In this document: positions 5,684-13,791 of the stretch, in pieces
Layout of the letters: each line of letters opens with the position of its first letter
Numbering within the stretch: position 1 is the stretch's first letter
Program-made: the position numbers and the translations under genes
The notes under the pieces: model-generated
The model's input: only the letters and a program-made list of their open reading frames with translations
Databases searched by the model: none
Told to the model about the DNA's origin: nothing
NCBI GenBank assembly: GCA_903881085.1
Contig: CAIRSA010000155.1
Span: 1 to 37,215, forward strand
Reading direction: 5' to 3'
DNA: 37,215 nucleotides
Origin: an uncultured Acidobacteriia bacterium
GTDB lineage: Bacteria; Acidobacteriota; Terriglobia; Bryobacterales; Bryobacteraceae

Positions 5684-6508
5684 ATGGACTGGCTGAACCT
5701 TCACACCTCAATTTTAGATTCCCCTGCTGTGGTGGGGGCTGAGCCTCTGGACCGGGGAACGTGGCTGATGCTGCTCCGCTTCTGCATCGGGCAGGAGAAC
5801 GGCGGGGCCATCGCGGATTGTGGGGGCTGGAAGGATCGCAAGTGGCAACAACTCGCGCGTGTGACGCTGGCAGAGGTGAAGCGGGATAGTGAGTTGTGGG
5901 AGTGGCAGGAAGGGAGTTTGATTGTGTGGGGATACCCATCTGAAAAGGAAGTCGAGGTGAGGGCAAAGCGCGAGGTTGCGAAAACCAACGGCAAGAGCGG
6001 AGGACGGCCAAAAAAGAACCCAGAAGAAACCAACGTTGGTTTTCCAATTGAACCGTTATTGGTTGTTTTTGAGAAAGCGGAAGGAGAAGGGAAGGAGAAG
6101 GGAAAGGAATGGAATGGAATGGAAGCCCCCCAAAGCCCCCAGGGGGGCCGGTGTGCAGGCGGGCAATTTTTGCCACCCGTGGCCGGGGAAGAGCGGCCCA
6201 TCGACGCCATCAAGGCGAGAATCAACGGGCTTCGGCCTCAGTGGAATCGCCCGGCGCAATGGAACCACGCAGAGGATCGGCTGTTGCACGAGGGGACAGC
6301 GGGGCAAATGGACGAACTGACGGCTGACGATTGGGAGACGCTGCGCCTGTACTTGGCTGCCAAGGGGCTTTCGGAAAAGGAATTTTGGCGGCCAAACAAT
6401 CGGTCGCAATTTGTGAAATGCTTCCCCGATATTTTTTCAAGTGCTCTGCGCTGGGCAGGGCAATCGGGGGCGATGCCGAAACCCAAGCTGGAAGGAATTT
6501 GGAAATGA
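5684..6508 (+). CDS. Putative phage replication-associated protein
   Basis: The ATG at 5684 (MDWLNLHTSILDSP) is chosen because it lies 7 bp after the previous stop; longer in-frame versions overlap that gene heavily. The N-terminal 90 residues look like a compact helical domain (GTWLMLLRFCIGQENGG, WKDRKWQQLARVTLAEV). A basic linker with GKSGGRPKKN follows, a motif typical of phage replisome-organiser proteins with DnaD- or O-like architecture. The C-terminal part (LTADDWETLRLYLAAKGLSE) is helical and ends in a Pro/Lys tail. I read it as a replication initiation or helicase-loading protein; this is an inference from architecture and position, since no polymerase or helicase gene is in view. 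Confidence 0.6.
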   Translation: MDWLNLHTSILDSPAVVGAEPLDRGTWLMLLRFCIGQENGGAIADCGGWKDRKWQQLARVTLAEVKRDSELWEWQEGSLIVWGYPSEKEVEVRAKREVAKTNGKSGGRPKKNPEETNVGFPIEPLLVVFEKAEGEGKEKGKEWNGMEAPQSPQGGRCAGGQFLPPVAGEERPIDAIKARINGLRPQWNRPAQWNHAEDRLLHEGTAGQMDELTADDWETLRLYLAAKGLSEKEFWRPNNRSQFVKCFPDIFSSALRWAGQSGAMPKPKLEGIWK

Positions 6509-6945
6509 GTGAAAAACCCTGTCAATGCTGCGGCCGGGACCATGAGGCGGCGGGGAATGAATGCCTGCTGTGCGCAGCGGTGCTTCTGAGCGTGGTTTTC
6601 ATTCGGGATCACTGGGAGGTTTCTCAATTTACGGAGTTGTGCAAGATGCTGCGGACTGAGACGTTGCGGGCGTTTGTGGAGATCAGCAAGAACCGGGGGG
6701 CGAGTACTTGCGTTAGGCTGGGGAGGATGTTGCAGCGGCTGCAATGGTTATCGGGGGCGGATGAAATGACGTATCTTTGTGCGCTGCTGAGCCGCTTGCA
6801 TGCGGACGCTGGGGAGTTGGCGGGATTGGTACAGGAAGATGGCGGGGTTGTGGGATGGCGTCTTCGATGTGCAACATACATCCAGCAACATTTGCGGGCG
6901 GCGGTAGTGGGTTTGCCAGTGGTGAAGCGGGAAAGGGAATTATGA
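6505..6945 (+). CDS. Small zinc-ribbon-like phage protein
   Basis: The start ATG at 6505 overlaps the previous stop (ATGA). The 146-aa product opens with two CxxC pairs (CQCCGRDHEAAGNECLLC, residues 6-23), a likely zinc knuckle, followed by a largely helical body with many Leu/Arg residues. I do not recognise the family. An A/G-rich AAGGAA lies upstream within Shine-Dalgarno range, one of the few such cases here. It is coupled to the next gene, whose ATG overlaps its stop. Nucleic-acid or protein binding is plausible. Confidence 0.6.
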   Translation: MSEKPCQCCGRDHEAAGNECLLCAAVLLSVVFIRDHWEVSQFTELCKMLRTETLRAFVEISKNRGASTCVRLGRMLQRLQWLSGADEMTYLCALLSRLHADAGELAGLVQEDGGVVGWRLRCATYIQQHLRAAVVGLPVVKREREL

Positions 6946-7325
6946 ACGAACAGCTGTATTTTCCCGGGTTTCAGGCGGCTATTGCGGCAAGCATCGGGCG
7001 CGTGGGGAAGACGCGGCTGGCTGTGGGGAGTTTGAGCGCGGAGCGGTTCACGGCGGTGCTGACGCTGGCGCTTGCGAGTGAGAATCTTAGCTTCACCACT
7101 TACGCGCTGATGGTTCGGATATCTGATTGTGAGGACGGGGTGACCATCTGTGACATGGTGGAGACGTTGAACCTGAGCTATCACGCCATTGTTCACCAAG
7201 TGGAACGGGCGCCGTACTTTGTGCGGGACGTGACGGGCAAGCGAATCCGCGTGAAATTGAATAGGGAAGGAAAACACAAATTGATTCGGATGGGCAAACG
7301 ACTGGCGGGGAGGGCCAAGCGGTGA
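6942..7325 (+). CDS. MarR-like winged-helix protein, possible late regulator
   Basis: In this 127-aa product residues about 48-110 fit a winged helix: FTTYALMVRISDCEDGVTIC as the opening helix and strand, MVETLNLSYHAIVHQVERAP as the HTH, and a wing containing VTGKRIRVKLNREGK, ending with a basic C-terminus. The order matches small MarR-type phage proteins. It sits immediately before the terminase small subunit and overlaps it, so it could control late gene expression, but a structural or packaging role is not excluded. An AGGGAA run precedes its ATG. Confidence 0.6.
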   Translation: MNEQLYFPGFQAAIAASIGRVGKTRLAVGSLSAERFTAVLTLALASENLSFTTYALMVRISDCEDGVTICDMVETLNLSYHAIVHQVERAPYFVRDVTGKRIRVKLNREGKHKLIRMGKRLAGRAKR

Positions 7326-7834
7326 GTATACCCCTGCCTAAAAACCCCGCGCATCAACGGCTTGCCGATTTGGTAATGGGCGGGATTCCGCTTGCTGAGG
7401 CTCACCGGCAAGCGGGATTTAGGGGGAAGACGGACGCGAGCCGAAGGGCCTGTGCGAGCCGGATGCTAAGTGCTGCTAACGTTCGGGCGTACATGGAGGC
7501 AGTGAAAGCCGCTGCTGCGGAAAAGGCAGCTGGGGACGCCGTGATGAGTCTGGTAGAGAAACGGCGGTTTCTGGCTCGGATCGTTCGGGTGCCATTGGCC
7601 CATATCGATCCTGAGGACGTGAACGACCCGAATGCTGACTTGGTGGAGAGTTACCGGCGGATCGATACAGAGGCGGGTTCGAGCGTGGCTTTTAAAAAGC
7701 TCTCGCCTCTCTCGGCGATTGAGGCGGACAACAAACTTTGCGGGGATGGCCAACCGGACGCGTCGGCGGTGGTGGATCTGGCGAAGGCGATATCGATACT
7801 GGCGGGGCCGGTGCTACCCACTGACAGAATGTGA
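7322..7834 (+). CDS. Terminase small subunit
   Basis: This 170-aa product starts at GTG, overlapping the previous stop (GTGA). The N-terminal 65 residues carry a phage-packaging HTH (LADLVMGGIPLAEAHRQAGF, then a second helix around SRRACASRMLSAANVRAYME) typical of Terminase_2/P27-like small subunits that recognise the pac or cos site. The rest is helical with a conserved LARIVRVPLAHIDPED motif often seen in this family. It is followed directly by the large subunit, which overlaps its stop, as expected for a terminase pair. Confidence 0.85.
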   Translation: MSIPLPKNPAHQRLADLVMGGIPLAEAHRQAGFRGKTDASRRACASRMLSAANVRAYMEAVKAAAAEKAAGDAVMSLVEKRRFLARIVRVPLAHIDPEDVNDPNADLVESYRRIDTEAGSSVAFKKLSPLSAIEADNKLCGDGQPDASAVVDLAKAISILAGPVLPTDRM

Positions 7835-9435
7835 CCATGCTGAGAGAACTGGCAAATACGCCCTTGGCGTCGAGGTCTTGGAGACTCTGCAACCTTTACA
7901 CGATCCGGAATGCGGACGGGGAGCTTGTGAAGTTCGATCCGAATGAGGGGCAACGGGCGTTTTACAATCGGCTTTGGTACTGCAACGAGATTCTGAAAGC
8001 GCGGAAACTTGGGTTTTCGACCTTGATCGAGGTGATGTTTGCGGATGATCTGATTTTCAATTCTTTGCAGGCCGGTATCATTGATTACACGATTGAAGAT
8101 GCTGAGGCCAAGCTAGCCATGATGCGCCTTGCATGGGAACATCTAGATAATGGGGAACTGCACCCCGATACATGGAGGTATGGAAAAATCATCAAGCAGG
8201 CGGTTCCTCTGACGCATGACAGCGCGAGGAAGATTCAATTTGGAAATGGTAGCAGTGCGAAGTGCAGCACCTCGCTGCGAGGCAGCACGCCGCAACGGCT
8301 GCATGTGAGTGAGCTAGGGAAGACGGCGATTTGGGCACCGAAGAAAGCGGCGGAAATTGTGAACGGTGCATATAACTCGATGACACCGGGCAATGTGCGG
8401 AACAGCGAAAGCACGCACGAGGGCGGAAAGGTGGGGATTCACTTCCGGCTAGTGGACACGGCGATGCGAAACGATGACGCGAACCTTTCGCCAATCCAAT
8501 CGAGATTTCATTTTTTCCCTTGGTTCCGAGATGCCCGGTACAGGCTGGCAGTGGGAGGGCATAGGCTGCGGGAAGAAATGGTGAAGTACTTCGAGCGCCT
8601 GAAAGCTGAAAGTGGGATCGTGCTGACGCCGGAACAAATGCTCTGGTATGACCACAAGCAGCGCGAGCAAGGGCACGGGATGAAGAAAGAATTTCCCAGC
8701 ACGCCGGGGGAGGCGTTCGAGGCGATTGCAGAGGGGGCCATCTACGGGACGCTCATGGCGAACTTGCGGGCCAAGGGGATGATAAAGGAGTTCGGTCACC
8801 ATGCGAATTTGCCGTTTTTCACGTTCTGGGATATCGGGGTGAGTGATTATACGGCGGTGTGGCTGATTCAGTGCGTGCCTCCGCATGGTTACCTTGTGCT
8901 TGATTGGTTCGAGTCGGAGGGGTTGCCGGGCTCGGCGATGCCTGGGCAGATATTGAAATGGGAGAAATTCTACGACAAGCCCGTGAACCGGCATTTTCTG
9001 CCTCACGATGCTGAGACGCGTTCGCCGGGGGATGGCGCGACGTATGTGGGCCACCTGAGGGCGGGGGGGCTGACGAACGTTACAGTGGTGCCACGGACGC
9101 CAGACAAGTGGCTGGGGATTGGCTACGTGCGCGATGTGCTGCCCGCCTGCTGGTTCCATGCCCGCTGCGATGTGCCACGCAACCGGGACGGAACGCCGCA
9201 CAGCCCATCGGATACGCAAGAAGATTTCCCGAGTGGGGTAGCATGCCTGGAAGGCTACTCGAAAGATACCAGCCCGGGGATGAATCTTCGGGAAAGCCCG
9301 AAGCACGATTTGTTTTCTCACTCGGCGGATGCTTTCCGAACCTTCGGGGAGGCGTGGCGGCGGGGAATGATCGTGGTGGGGGATGAGGCACTGAGGACAC
9401 CGAAGGCGGTGGGGGGACCACGGGCTAGACGATGA
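7831..9435 (+). CDS. Terminase large subunit (ATPase and nuclease)
   Basis: This 534-aa protein packages DNA into the prohead. The ATPase part shows a degenerate Walker A (KARKLGFSTL, about 56-65) and a Walker B-like strand with a catalytic Glu (LHVSELGK, E161). The RNase H-like nuclease part begins with WDIGVSDYTAVW, where D334 and D339 are candidate metal ligands, and ends with SHSADAFR (D500). The size fits the family. GTG at 7831 overlaps the small subunit; ATG at 7837 is an alternative start. Together with the portal type downstream this suggests a short-tailed phage. Confidence 0.93.
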   Translation: MTMLRELANTPLASRSWRLCNLYTIRNADGELVKFDPNEGQRAFYNRLWYCNEILKARKLGFSTLIEVMFADDLIFNSLQAGIIDYTIEDAEAKLAMMRLAWEHLDNGELHPDTWRYGKIIKQAVPLTHDSARKIQFGNGSSAKCSTSLRGSTPQRLHVSELGKTAIWAPKKAAEIVNGAYNSMTPGNVRNSESTHEGGKVGIHFRLVDTAMRNDDANLSPIQSRFHFFPWFRDARYRLAVGGHRLREEMVKYFERLKAESGIVLTPEQMLWYDHKQREQGHGMKKEFPSTPGEAFEAIAEGAIYGTLMANLRAKGMIKEFGHHANLPFFTFWDIGVSDYTAVWLIQCVPPHGYLVLDWFESEGLPGSAMPGQILKWEKFYDKPVNRHFLPHDAETRSPGDGATYVGHLRAGGLTNVTVVPRTPDKWLGIGYVRDVLPACWFHARCDVPRNRDGTPHSPSDTQEDFPSGVACLEGYSKDTSPGMNLRESPKHDLFSHSADAFRTFGEAWRRGMIVVGDEALRTPKAVGGPRARR

Positions 9436-9459
9436 TTTTTCAACCAACAAACAAAAACC

Positions 9460-9693
9460 ATGGGACAAGCAAAAAACAGGGGAACATTCGATCAACGGCG
9501 GGAACAATCCGTTTTGGCAACACAGGCGCGGATTGAAGAGAAGCGCAAACAGACATCTTCGGCATGGGAGGCGATGCCGGAAGAGGAAAAGGAAAGATAT
9601 AGGAACCGTCCGAACGGAACGCGCATGATGGATAGCGTGATTCTGGCGGTGGCGCTGAGCGGGGCATTGATAGCAGGGAGGCGTAGGAAGTGA
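9460..9693 (+). CDS. Small tail-anchored phage protein
   Basis: This 77-aa product begins with MGQAKNRGTFDQR, an N-terminus I recognise from small phage proteins of unknown role. The middle is strongly charged (EEKRKQ, EEEKERYRNR) and helical. The last 20 residues form a hydrophobic segment (DSVILAVALSGALIAG) closed by RRRK, which suggests a C-terminal membrane anchor. The leader contains CAACCAACAAACAAAAACC. Its stop overlaps the GTG start of the following gene. Confidence 0.6.
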   Translation: MGQAKNRGTFDQRREQSVLATQARIEEKRKQTSSAWEAMPEEEKERYRNRPNGTRMMDSVILAVALSGALIAGRRRK

Positions 9694-10052
9694 CCCCATA
9701 TCTTCGAGCATTCGAGGTGTACGGCAAAGCGGACAGGGGGGTGAGCTGGACGGATGCGCTTGATTATCACCTGCAATTTGGGGCCGTGGTGAGCACTCCT
9801 GAATTTTTCGCGATGTTGCGGCCTGTAGAACTTTTTTGGGATGACGTAGAACACACGGCGATGAACTGCCGTGCGCCACACAGCGACGTTTGGCACGTCT
9901 GGACATTAGCCGGGGACCTGAAATCGGCGCTTGCCATGGCCTGCCAGCACGGTATCACCTGGGTCACGTTCCAACGCCATGGGGGAAGCCGAGTGCACCG
10001 GGCGGCGTTGGCACAGTTGATGGGAAAGTTAAAGAATCAGAAAATCTCATAA
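9690..10052 (+). CDS. Conserved hypothetical phage protein
   Basis: This 120-aa product starts at GTG, overlapping the previous stop by 4 bp (GTGA). It contains a Trp/His-rich centre (FWDDVEHTAMNC, SDVWHVWTLAGDLKSALAMA) and a helical C-terminus. I recognise no domain. Its place between terminase and portal suggests a late, perhaps packaging- or head-related protein, but it could also be an accessory gene. Confidence 0.55.
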   Translation: MTPYLRAFEVYGKADRGVSWTDALDYHLQFGAVVSTPEFFAMLRPVELFWDDVEHTAMNCRAPHSDVWHVWTLAGDLKSALAMACQHGITWVTFQRHGGSRVHRAALAQLMGKLKNQKIS

Positions 10053-10071
10053 CCTCGAAAAATTAACGAAT

Positions 10072-10284
10072 ATGTCAAATCCCGTAATCGAAACCAAACC
10101 AAAGCGTGTGCATGTAATCCCTTTGGATGATGAAGCGATGCATTCGGCGCAAATGAAATGCTGGTGCTACCCAATCGAGGTTGACTCCGGTGTCGTGGCT
10201 CACCACGCCAAGGATTGCAGAGAGGCCAAAGAACGGGCGGGCGTTGTAACTCATAAGTGGTGGGTTAATATTTCTGAATTTTGA
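10072..10284 (+). CDS. Small hypothetical phage protein with Cys/His-rich centre
   Basis: In this 70-aa product residues about 30-50 hold CWC, then a HHAKDC segment, giving three Cys and two His that could bind a metal ion (CWCYP then VVAHHAKDCREAKER). The ends contain short beta-prone stretches (RVHVIPLDD; HKWWVNI). The leader is A/T-rich with TTAACGAAT before the ATG. No family recognised with certainty. Confidence 0.55.
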   Translation: MSNPVIETKPKRVHVIPLDDEAMHSAQMKCWCYPIEVDSGVVAHHAKDCREAKERAGVVTHKWWVNISEF

Positions 10285-10297
10285 TTGTTAGAACGCC

Positions 10298-10402
10298 ATG
10301 GCTGAGACGGCCCGCCAACAAACTCTCGAACTCGACCCCGATTTTAGTTTGCCGGATGTTCAATGCCGTTCGGGGAATGGGGGTGGCAAGGTGGGTGTGT
10401 GA
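10298..10402 (+). CDS. Possible 34-aa phage peptide
   Basis: A short frame from ATG (10298) to TGA (10402) encodes MAETARQQTLELDPDFSLPD and ends in a Gly-rich tail. The ATG is in the CCATGG context common to genes of this phage, and the stop overlaps the next start codon by four bases (GTGA). These two points support translation, but the length gives little statistical weight. Confidence 0.4.
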   Translation: MAETARQQTLELDPDFSLPDVQCRSGNGGGKVGV

Positions 10403-10599
10403 AGAGTCCGAAAGTAAGCTTGCCGCCGATGCCTGCCCCACCACCTCCCCCGGTTAGTTCGACCGGTTTGGACGCTCAAGCGGCGGCGGATGATGCGAAA
10501 GCCGCGATTGCGAGCAAGTACAGTTGGAACAAGACGATTCTGAGGCCGGGCGGTCTGTCTGTTACTCCTCCGAACACCTCCCGAACCCTCGGTGCCTAA
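10399..10599 (+). CDS. Small proline-rich protein preceding the portal
   Basis: The GTG at 10399 overlaps the previous short gene and gives a 66-aa product: KSPKVSLPPMPAPPPPPVSS, then an Ala-rich helix (LDAQAAADDAKAAIASKY), and NKTILRPGGLS near the end. Phages often carry, next to head genes, small proteins with a Pro-rich start, an Ala helix and a terminal T-[IL]-L-x-G-G-L motif; this one matches that outline, so I consider it a virion-associated protein of unknown function. An upstream ATG at 10363 is a possible longer start but overlaps the preceding frame. Confidence 0.55.
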   Translation: MKSPKVSLPPMPAPPPPPVSSTGLDAQAAADDAKAAIASKYSWNKTILRPGGLSVTPPNTSRTLGA

Positions 10600-10604
10600 G
10601 CCTT

Positions 10605-12245
10605 ATGGATGACCGTGCCGAAAAATTGTTTGCATTCGCTGACGCGCTGGACGGGCAACGCCTGCCGTGGGATGGGCTGTGGCAAGAGCTGGCTGACGTG
10701 GTGCACCCTCGCCGGTCGCTGATTGCTCGGCACACGATCACGCCGGACAGGTCGAGGATGGCGGATGCGTTCGACGGGACGGCGATGCGTGCCAACCGGA
10801 CGCTGGCGAATGGGCAGGCGAGTCGGATCACGCCCATGGGTTCCCGGTGGTTTGCGCTTCGGCCTACCGGTGACCTGGTGGACAATCCTGTAGCCATCGA
10901 TTATTTTCAACATTGCGGTGAGCTGCTGGCGTTGGCGCTGGCTTCCTCGAATTTCTACAACCGCGCTCACGAGCATTACCTTGACCGAGGCGCGTTCGGG
11001 ATTGGGGCAACGGAAGTGACCGGCGGGAAGGGTGGCAAGGGGCTGCATTTCCGGTCGTTCCCCGTGGGTAGCTACTCGGTGGCACAGGATGCCCAGGACG
11101 AGGTTGATGTGATTGTGCGGTCGTTCCAATTGCGGCCGGCGCAGATTGTTGAAATGTTCGGGGAGGCAACTCCGGAGTCGATTCGGAAGAATGCGTCGAA
11201 CCCTCAGGAAAGCCTGCTTCCGATTGGCTTGAGGCATATCATCCGGCCAAGGATCGACCGGGACCCGCGCAAGACCGACCCGCTGAATAAGCCCTATGAA
11301 TCGGTTTACATCCTGAACCGGGAACGAACGGTTCTTTCTGAGAGTGGGTACGATAGTTTTCCGGTGGCAGTTTCGCGTTGGGAACTTTGGGGGGAATCTC
11401 CTTATGGGTGGGCACCTTCGTACTTGGCCTTGCCTGAGGCTAGCCAAGCTAACTTTCTGGAACAAATGCTGGATACTCTCGCGGAGTTGTCGGCCTTCCC
11501 TCGCATACTCTACCCCTCGAATCTGAAAGGGGATGTTGACTTTCGAGCCATGGGTTTAACGTGCTATGACCCAAGCAACCAGCACGAACCCAAAGAATGG
11601 TTGACACAGGGGCGATACGATATCGGGCAGGCCCGGTCGGAACAAAAGCGGAAGGCCATTGAAGAGGCTTTCTTCGTGCCTCTGTTCAACGCGGTGAGCA
11701 ACCTGAACCGGGACGCGACGGCGACGGAAGTTCGGGCCATCGTGAGCGAAAGCCGTGAGTTGTTTCATCCAATTTTTGCCAATCTGACACGCGAGTTTTT
11801 GCAACCGCTGATTCGCCGGGCGTTCTGCCTTTTGCTTGAGCAAGGGGAGCTTCCACCGCCACCGCCTGAGCTGCTCAAAAAGAATAGCCTCGGGGTTTTC
11901 ATGGATGATCCGGCGGTGGAATACACCAGTGCCATGGCTCTGGCGCTCGAACAAAGCCAGCTGGCCAATTTTTCAGACTGCGTGCAAACGCTCACGCCGC
12001 TGGCGATGCAGGATCCATCTATCTGGGATTTCATGGATATGGATGCCATCGGCCCGGCGTTCATGCGGTACAAGGGTCTGCCGGCGGCGTTCGTGCGCAA
12101 GCCGGATGCCATTGCAGCCATCCGCCAGCAACGGGCACAGGCGCAACAGGCAGCCATGGCGCAACAGGCGGCAGGCGCGGTGCAAAAACTCGGCGGGGCA
12201 CCTGGCATCCAAGGGCTGCAATCTCTCCAACAACCAAATGAATGA
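10605..12245 (+). CDS. Portal / head-to-tail connector protein (podovirus type)
   Basis: I start it at 10605 (MDDRAEKLFAFADALDGQRL), 5 bp after the previous stop. The 546-aa size and motifs (WDGLWQELADVVHPRR, AFDGTAMRANRTLANGQASR, ITPMGSRWFALRP, GAFGIGATEV, and WGESPYGWAPSYLALPEASQ) match the T7-like head-tail connecting proteins that form the dodecameric DNA gate. The segment DATATEVRAIVSESRE (about 373-388) is the typical conserved helix. The C-terminus is Ala/Gln-rich and probably disordered. The stop overlaps the next gene by ATGA. This portal class, with the absence of long-tail genes, indicates a podovirus. Confidence 0.93.
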   Translation: MDDRAEKLFAFADALDGQRLPWDGLWQELADVVHPRRSLIARHTITPDRSRMADAFDGTAMRANRTLANGQASRITPMGSRWFALRPTGDLVDNPVAIDYFQHCGELLALALASSNFYNRAHEHYLDRGAFGIGATEVTGGKGGKGLHFRSFPVGSYSVAQDAQDEVDVIVRSFQLRPAQIVEMFGEATPESIRKNASNPQESLLPIGLRHIIRPRIDRDPRKTDPLNKPYESVYILNRERTVLSESGYDSFPVAVSRWELWGESPYGWAPSYLALPEASQANFLEQMLDTLAELSAFPRILYPSNLKGDVDFRAMGLTCYDPSNQHEPKEWLTQGRYDIGQARSEQKRKAIEEAFFVPLFNAVSNLNRDATATEVRAIVSESRELFHPIFANLTREFLQPLIRRAFCLLLEQGELPPPPPELLKKNSLGVFMDDPAVEYTSAMALALEQSQLANFSDCVQTLTPLAMQDPSIWDFMDMDAIGPAFMRYKGLPAAFVRKPDAIAAIRQQRAQAQQAAMAQQAAGAVQKLGGAPGIQGLQSLQQPNE

Positions 12246-12553
12246 ACCATGCCACGAAAAAAGAAGCTGACCGAATCGCCCAATCCCGCGTTGAATTGCT
12301 CGCCGACCTTCGAGCCACCTTCACCAGCCCGGCCGGAAAGCGAACCCTTGCCGCCCTCGCCCAATCCGCCGGGCACGGGCGGCCCGCGTTCCTACCAACC
12401 GCCACCGGCGCAATCTGCCCCTACGCCAGTGCTGCCCGCGACGGCCGGAAAAGCCTCATTGATGAAATCTACGTCAATCTCGCCATCGCCGAAGATGAAG
12501 AACCCATCCAGCCCCGATCCATCGGAGGTAGCGGCGGAGGTGCCACGGGTTAA
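12242..12553 (+). CDS. Bbp19-like phage protein
   Basis: This 103-aa product overlaps the portal stop (ATGA). Residues 10-90 (AQSRVELLADLRATFTSPAG, then GHGRPAFLPTATGAICPYAS, ARDGRKSLIDEIYVNLA) match the small conserved family represented by Bbp19 of Bordetella phage BPP-1, found beside the portal in related podoviruses. Its role is unknown. The C-terminus is Gly-rich. Another long frame overlaps it; I believe this one is real because of the family resemblance and coupling to the portal. Confidence 0.75.
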   Translation: MNHATKKEADRIAQSRVELLADLRATFTSPAGKRTLAALAQSAGHGRPAFLPTATGAICPYASAARDGRKSLIDEIYVNLAIAEDEEPIQPRSIGGSGGGATG

Positions 12554-12656
12554 GGACTACCATTTTGGCAGTCCGGGGCCGGCACAGAAGCCGGAAGAGA
12601 TTCCAGCGGCGGCCACCAAGGATTATCAATTTCCGTGGGAGCGAACCAAGATTTGA
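12495..12656 (+). CDS. Possible small overlapping phage gene
   Basis: A frame that overlaps the end of the Bbp19-like gene gives MKNPSSPDPSEVAAEVPRVK and continues with DYHFGSPGPAQKPEEIPAAA, TKDYQFPWERTKI, 53 aa. The last 34 codons lie outside any other gene. Two similar units, KDYHFGSPG and KDYQFPWER, occur in it. An earlier ATG at 12462 (MKSTSIS) or even 12249 is possible, but the part upstream looks like a Pro/Ser-rich shadow of the Bbp19-like frame. Pro-rich, probably disordered; function unknown. Confidence 0.45.
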   Translation: MKNPSSPDPSEVAAEVPRVKDYHFGSPGPAQKPEEIPAAATKDYQFPWERTKI

Positions 12657-12712
12657 TGTGCAACGGCTGGCCGGTGAAAGCTCCGGCGATGAACCAATAA
12701 CCCCCTAACTCC

Positions 12713-12781
12713 ATGGCCAAAAAAGGCAAAGGCGGCGGCAAGAGCGGCGGCGGCAAAGGCTGCGGCGGCAAAGGCTGCTGA
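12713..12781 (+). CDS. Possible 22-aa Lys/Gly/Cys micro-protein
   Basis: ATG at 12713 in the CCATGGCC context used by several genes here opens MAKKGKGGGKSGGGKGCGGK and ends GC-stop, built only of Lys, Gly, Ser, Cys after MA. It carries six Lys and no acidic residue, so it is strongly basic. It lies between the connector region and the scaffold gene. It may be a DNA-condensing or capsid-lining peptide, or a chance frame; the repeat-like composition argues for selection but is not proof. Confidence 0.4.
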   Translation: MAKKGKGGGKSGGGKGCGGKGC

Positions 12782-12853
12782 AACAAGTCCCGGTGGTGAG
12801 GCGATTCTTGCCGCCGGGATGCGGGGGACACAACCAACGAACCAACCAATATC

Positions 12854-13771
12854 ATGAAACGATTTCGATTTTTATTTGCGCCGGAAGGTGACCCGCCTGC
12901 TGGCGGTGGAGAAGCGGCCACCGATGTCAACCCAGCGCCTGCGGCACCTGTACCAGCGGCACCGGCAGCGCCTGCCCCAGCGGCTCCCACAGTATTCAAT
13001 CCTGACGGGTCCTTTGGGGCTGATTGGCATGTGGCGCTGGGTGATGAGTTTTCAGCCCACGCGGCGACGCTGGGCAACTTCAAAAACGTGGGAGGGCTGG
13101 CCAAAAGTTACCTGCACTTGCAGCGCCACGGCCCGGCCTACCCTGAGGATGGGGCAACGCCTGAGGATGTGACGCGATTCCACGCTCTGGCTAAGGTGCC
13201 TGCTGAGGGCACAGCCATGGGCTACGGCTTGGCCATCCCCGAGACGGCAAGCGACGCGGACAAGGCGGTTTTCAGCAAGATTGCGGAGGTGGCACACAAG
13301 AACCATGTTCCGGCCCCGGGATTGAAAGCGCTGGTGGAGACGTTCCAATCTATGCAGGTGGAACAGGTGCAGGCGTTTGAGGCTGAGATAGCCAACCAAC
13401 GCAAGGCGGCGGAAGATTCGCTTGTGGCTGAGTGGCGCGGGAACTTCGAGGCGAACAAGTCAACGGTTCGCCACCTGGCCGGAAAGCTCGCGGAACAAGC
13501 GGGTGTGAATCCGCAATCGCCATCGTTTGCGGAAATGGTGAACAATCCCGAGTTTGCGCGGATCGTCTTGCAGGTGAGCAAACTCACCAGCGAAGATCGG
13601 TTGCGTGCTCCTGCGAACTTCGGGGACCTGCGAAGCGCACAGCAAAGGGTAGACGGCATCATGGATGGTACTGATCCGGTGTGGGGAAAGAAATACACGG
13701 CAGGAACCAAGGCGGAACGTGAGGCGGCCTACAACGAGGTTTCCCGCCTGCTGCAAGAGGCAGCGAAGTAA
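12854..13771 (+). CDS. Capsid assembly scaffolding protein
   Basis: This 305-aa product starts after AACGAACCAA (12836-12845). After a short basic start it has an Ala/Pro-rich linker (about 26-45), then FGADWHVALGDEFSAHAATL and NVGGLAKSYLHLQR, a conserved pattern in podovirus scaffolds (GSFGADWxxAL, followed by KSYxxxQ), and a long Glu/Gln/Ala-rich helical region. The C-terminus is helical and basic (EREAAYNEVSRLLQEAAK), as needed to bind the coat protein. It lies between connector and major capsid genes, the standard place. Confidence 0.85.
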   Translation: MKRFRFLFAPEGDPPAGGGEAATDVNPAPAAPVPAAPAAPAPAAPTVFNPDGSFGADWHVALGDEFSAHAATLGNFKNVGGLAKSYLHLQRHGPAYPEDGATPEDVTRFHALAKVPAEGTAMGYGLAIPETASDADKAVFSKIAEVAHKNHVPAPGLKALVETFQSMQVEQVQAFEAEIANQRKAAEDSLVAEWRGNFEANKSTVRHLAGKLAEQAGVNPQSPSFAEMVNNPEFARIVLQVSKLTSEDRLRAPANFGDLRSAQQRVDGIMDGTDPVWGKKYTAGTKAEREAAYNEVSRLLQEAAK

Positions 13772-13791
13772 ACAGATTACCCAAGGTGCTG

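Noticed and set aside
8449..9906. Minus-strand frame of 485 aa
   Set aside because: It is antisense to the terminase large subunit, which has all its motifs; no recognisable domain in the shadow.
12249..12494. N-terminal part of the long Pro-rich frame overlapping the Bbp19-like gene
   Set aside because: It is Pro/Ser-rich, as expected from a shifted reading of the Arg/Ala-rich Bbp19-like frame; only the part after 12495 is kept as possible.
12656..12700. 14-codon frame MCNGWPVKAPAMNQ starting on the previous stop
   Set aside because: It is too short to support, though the TGATG overlap and MC start are suggestive of a remnant of a small podovirus protein.
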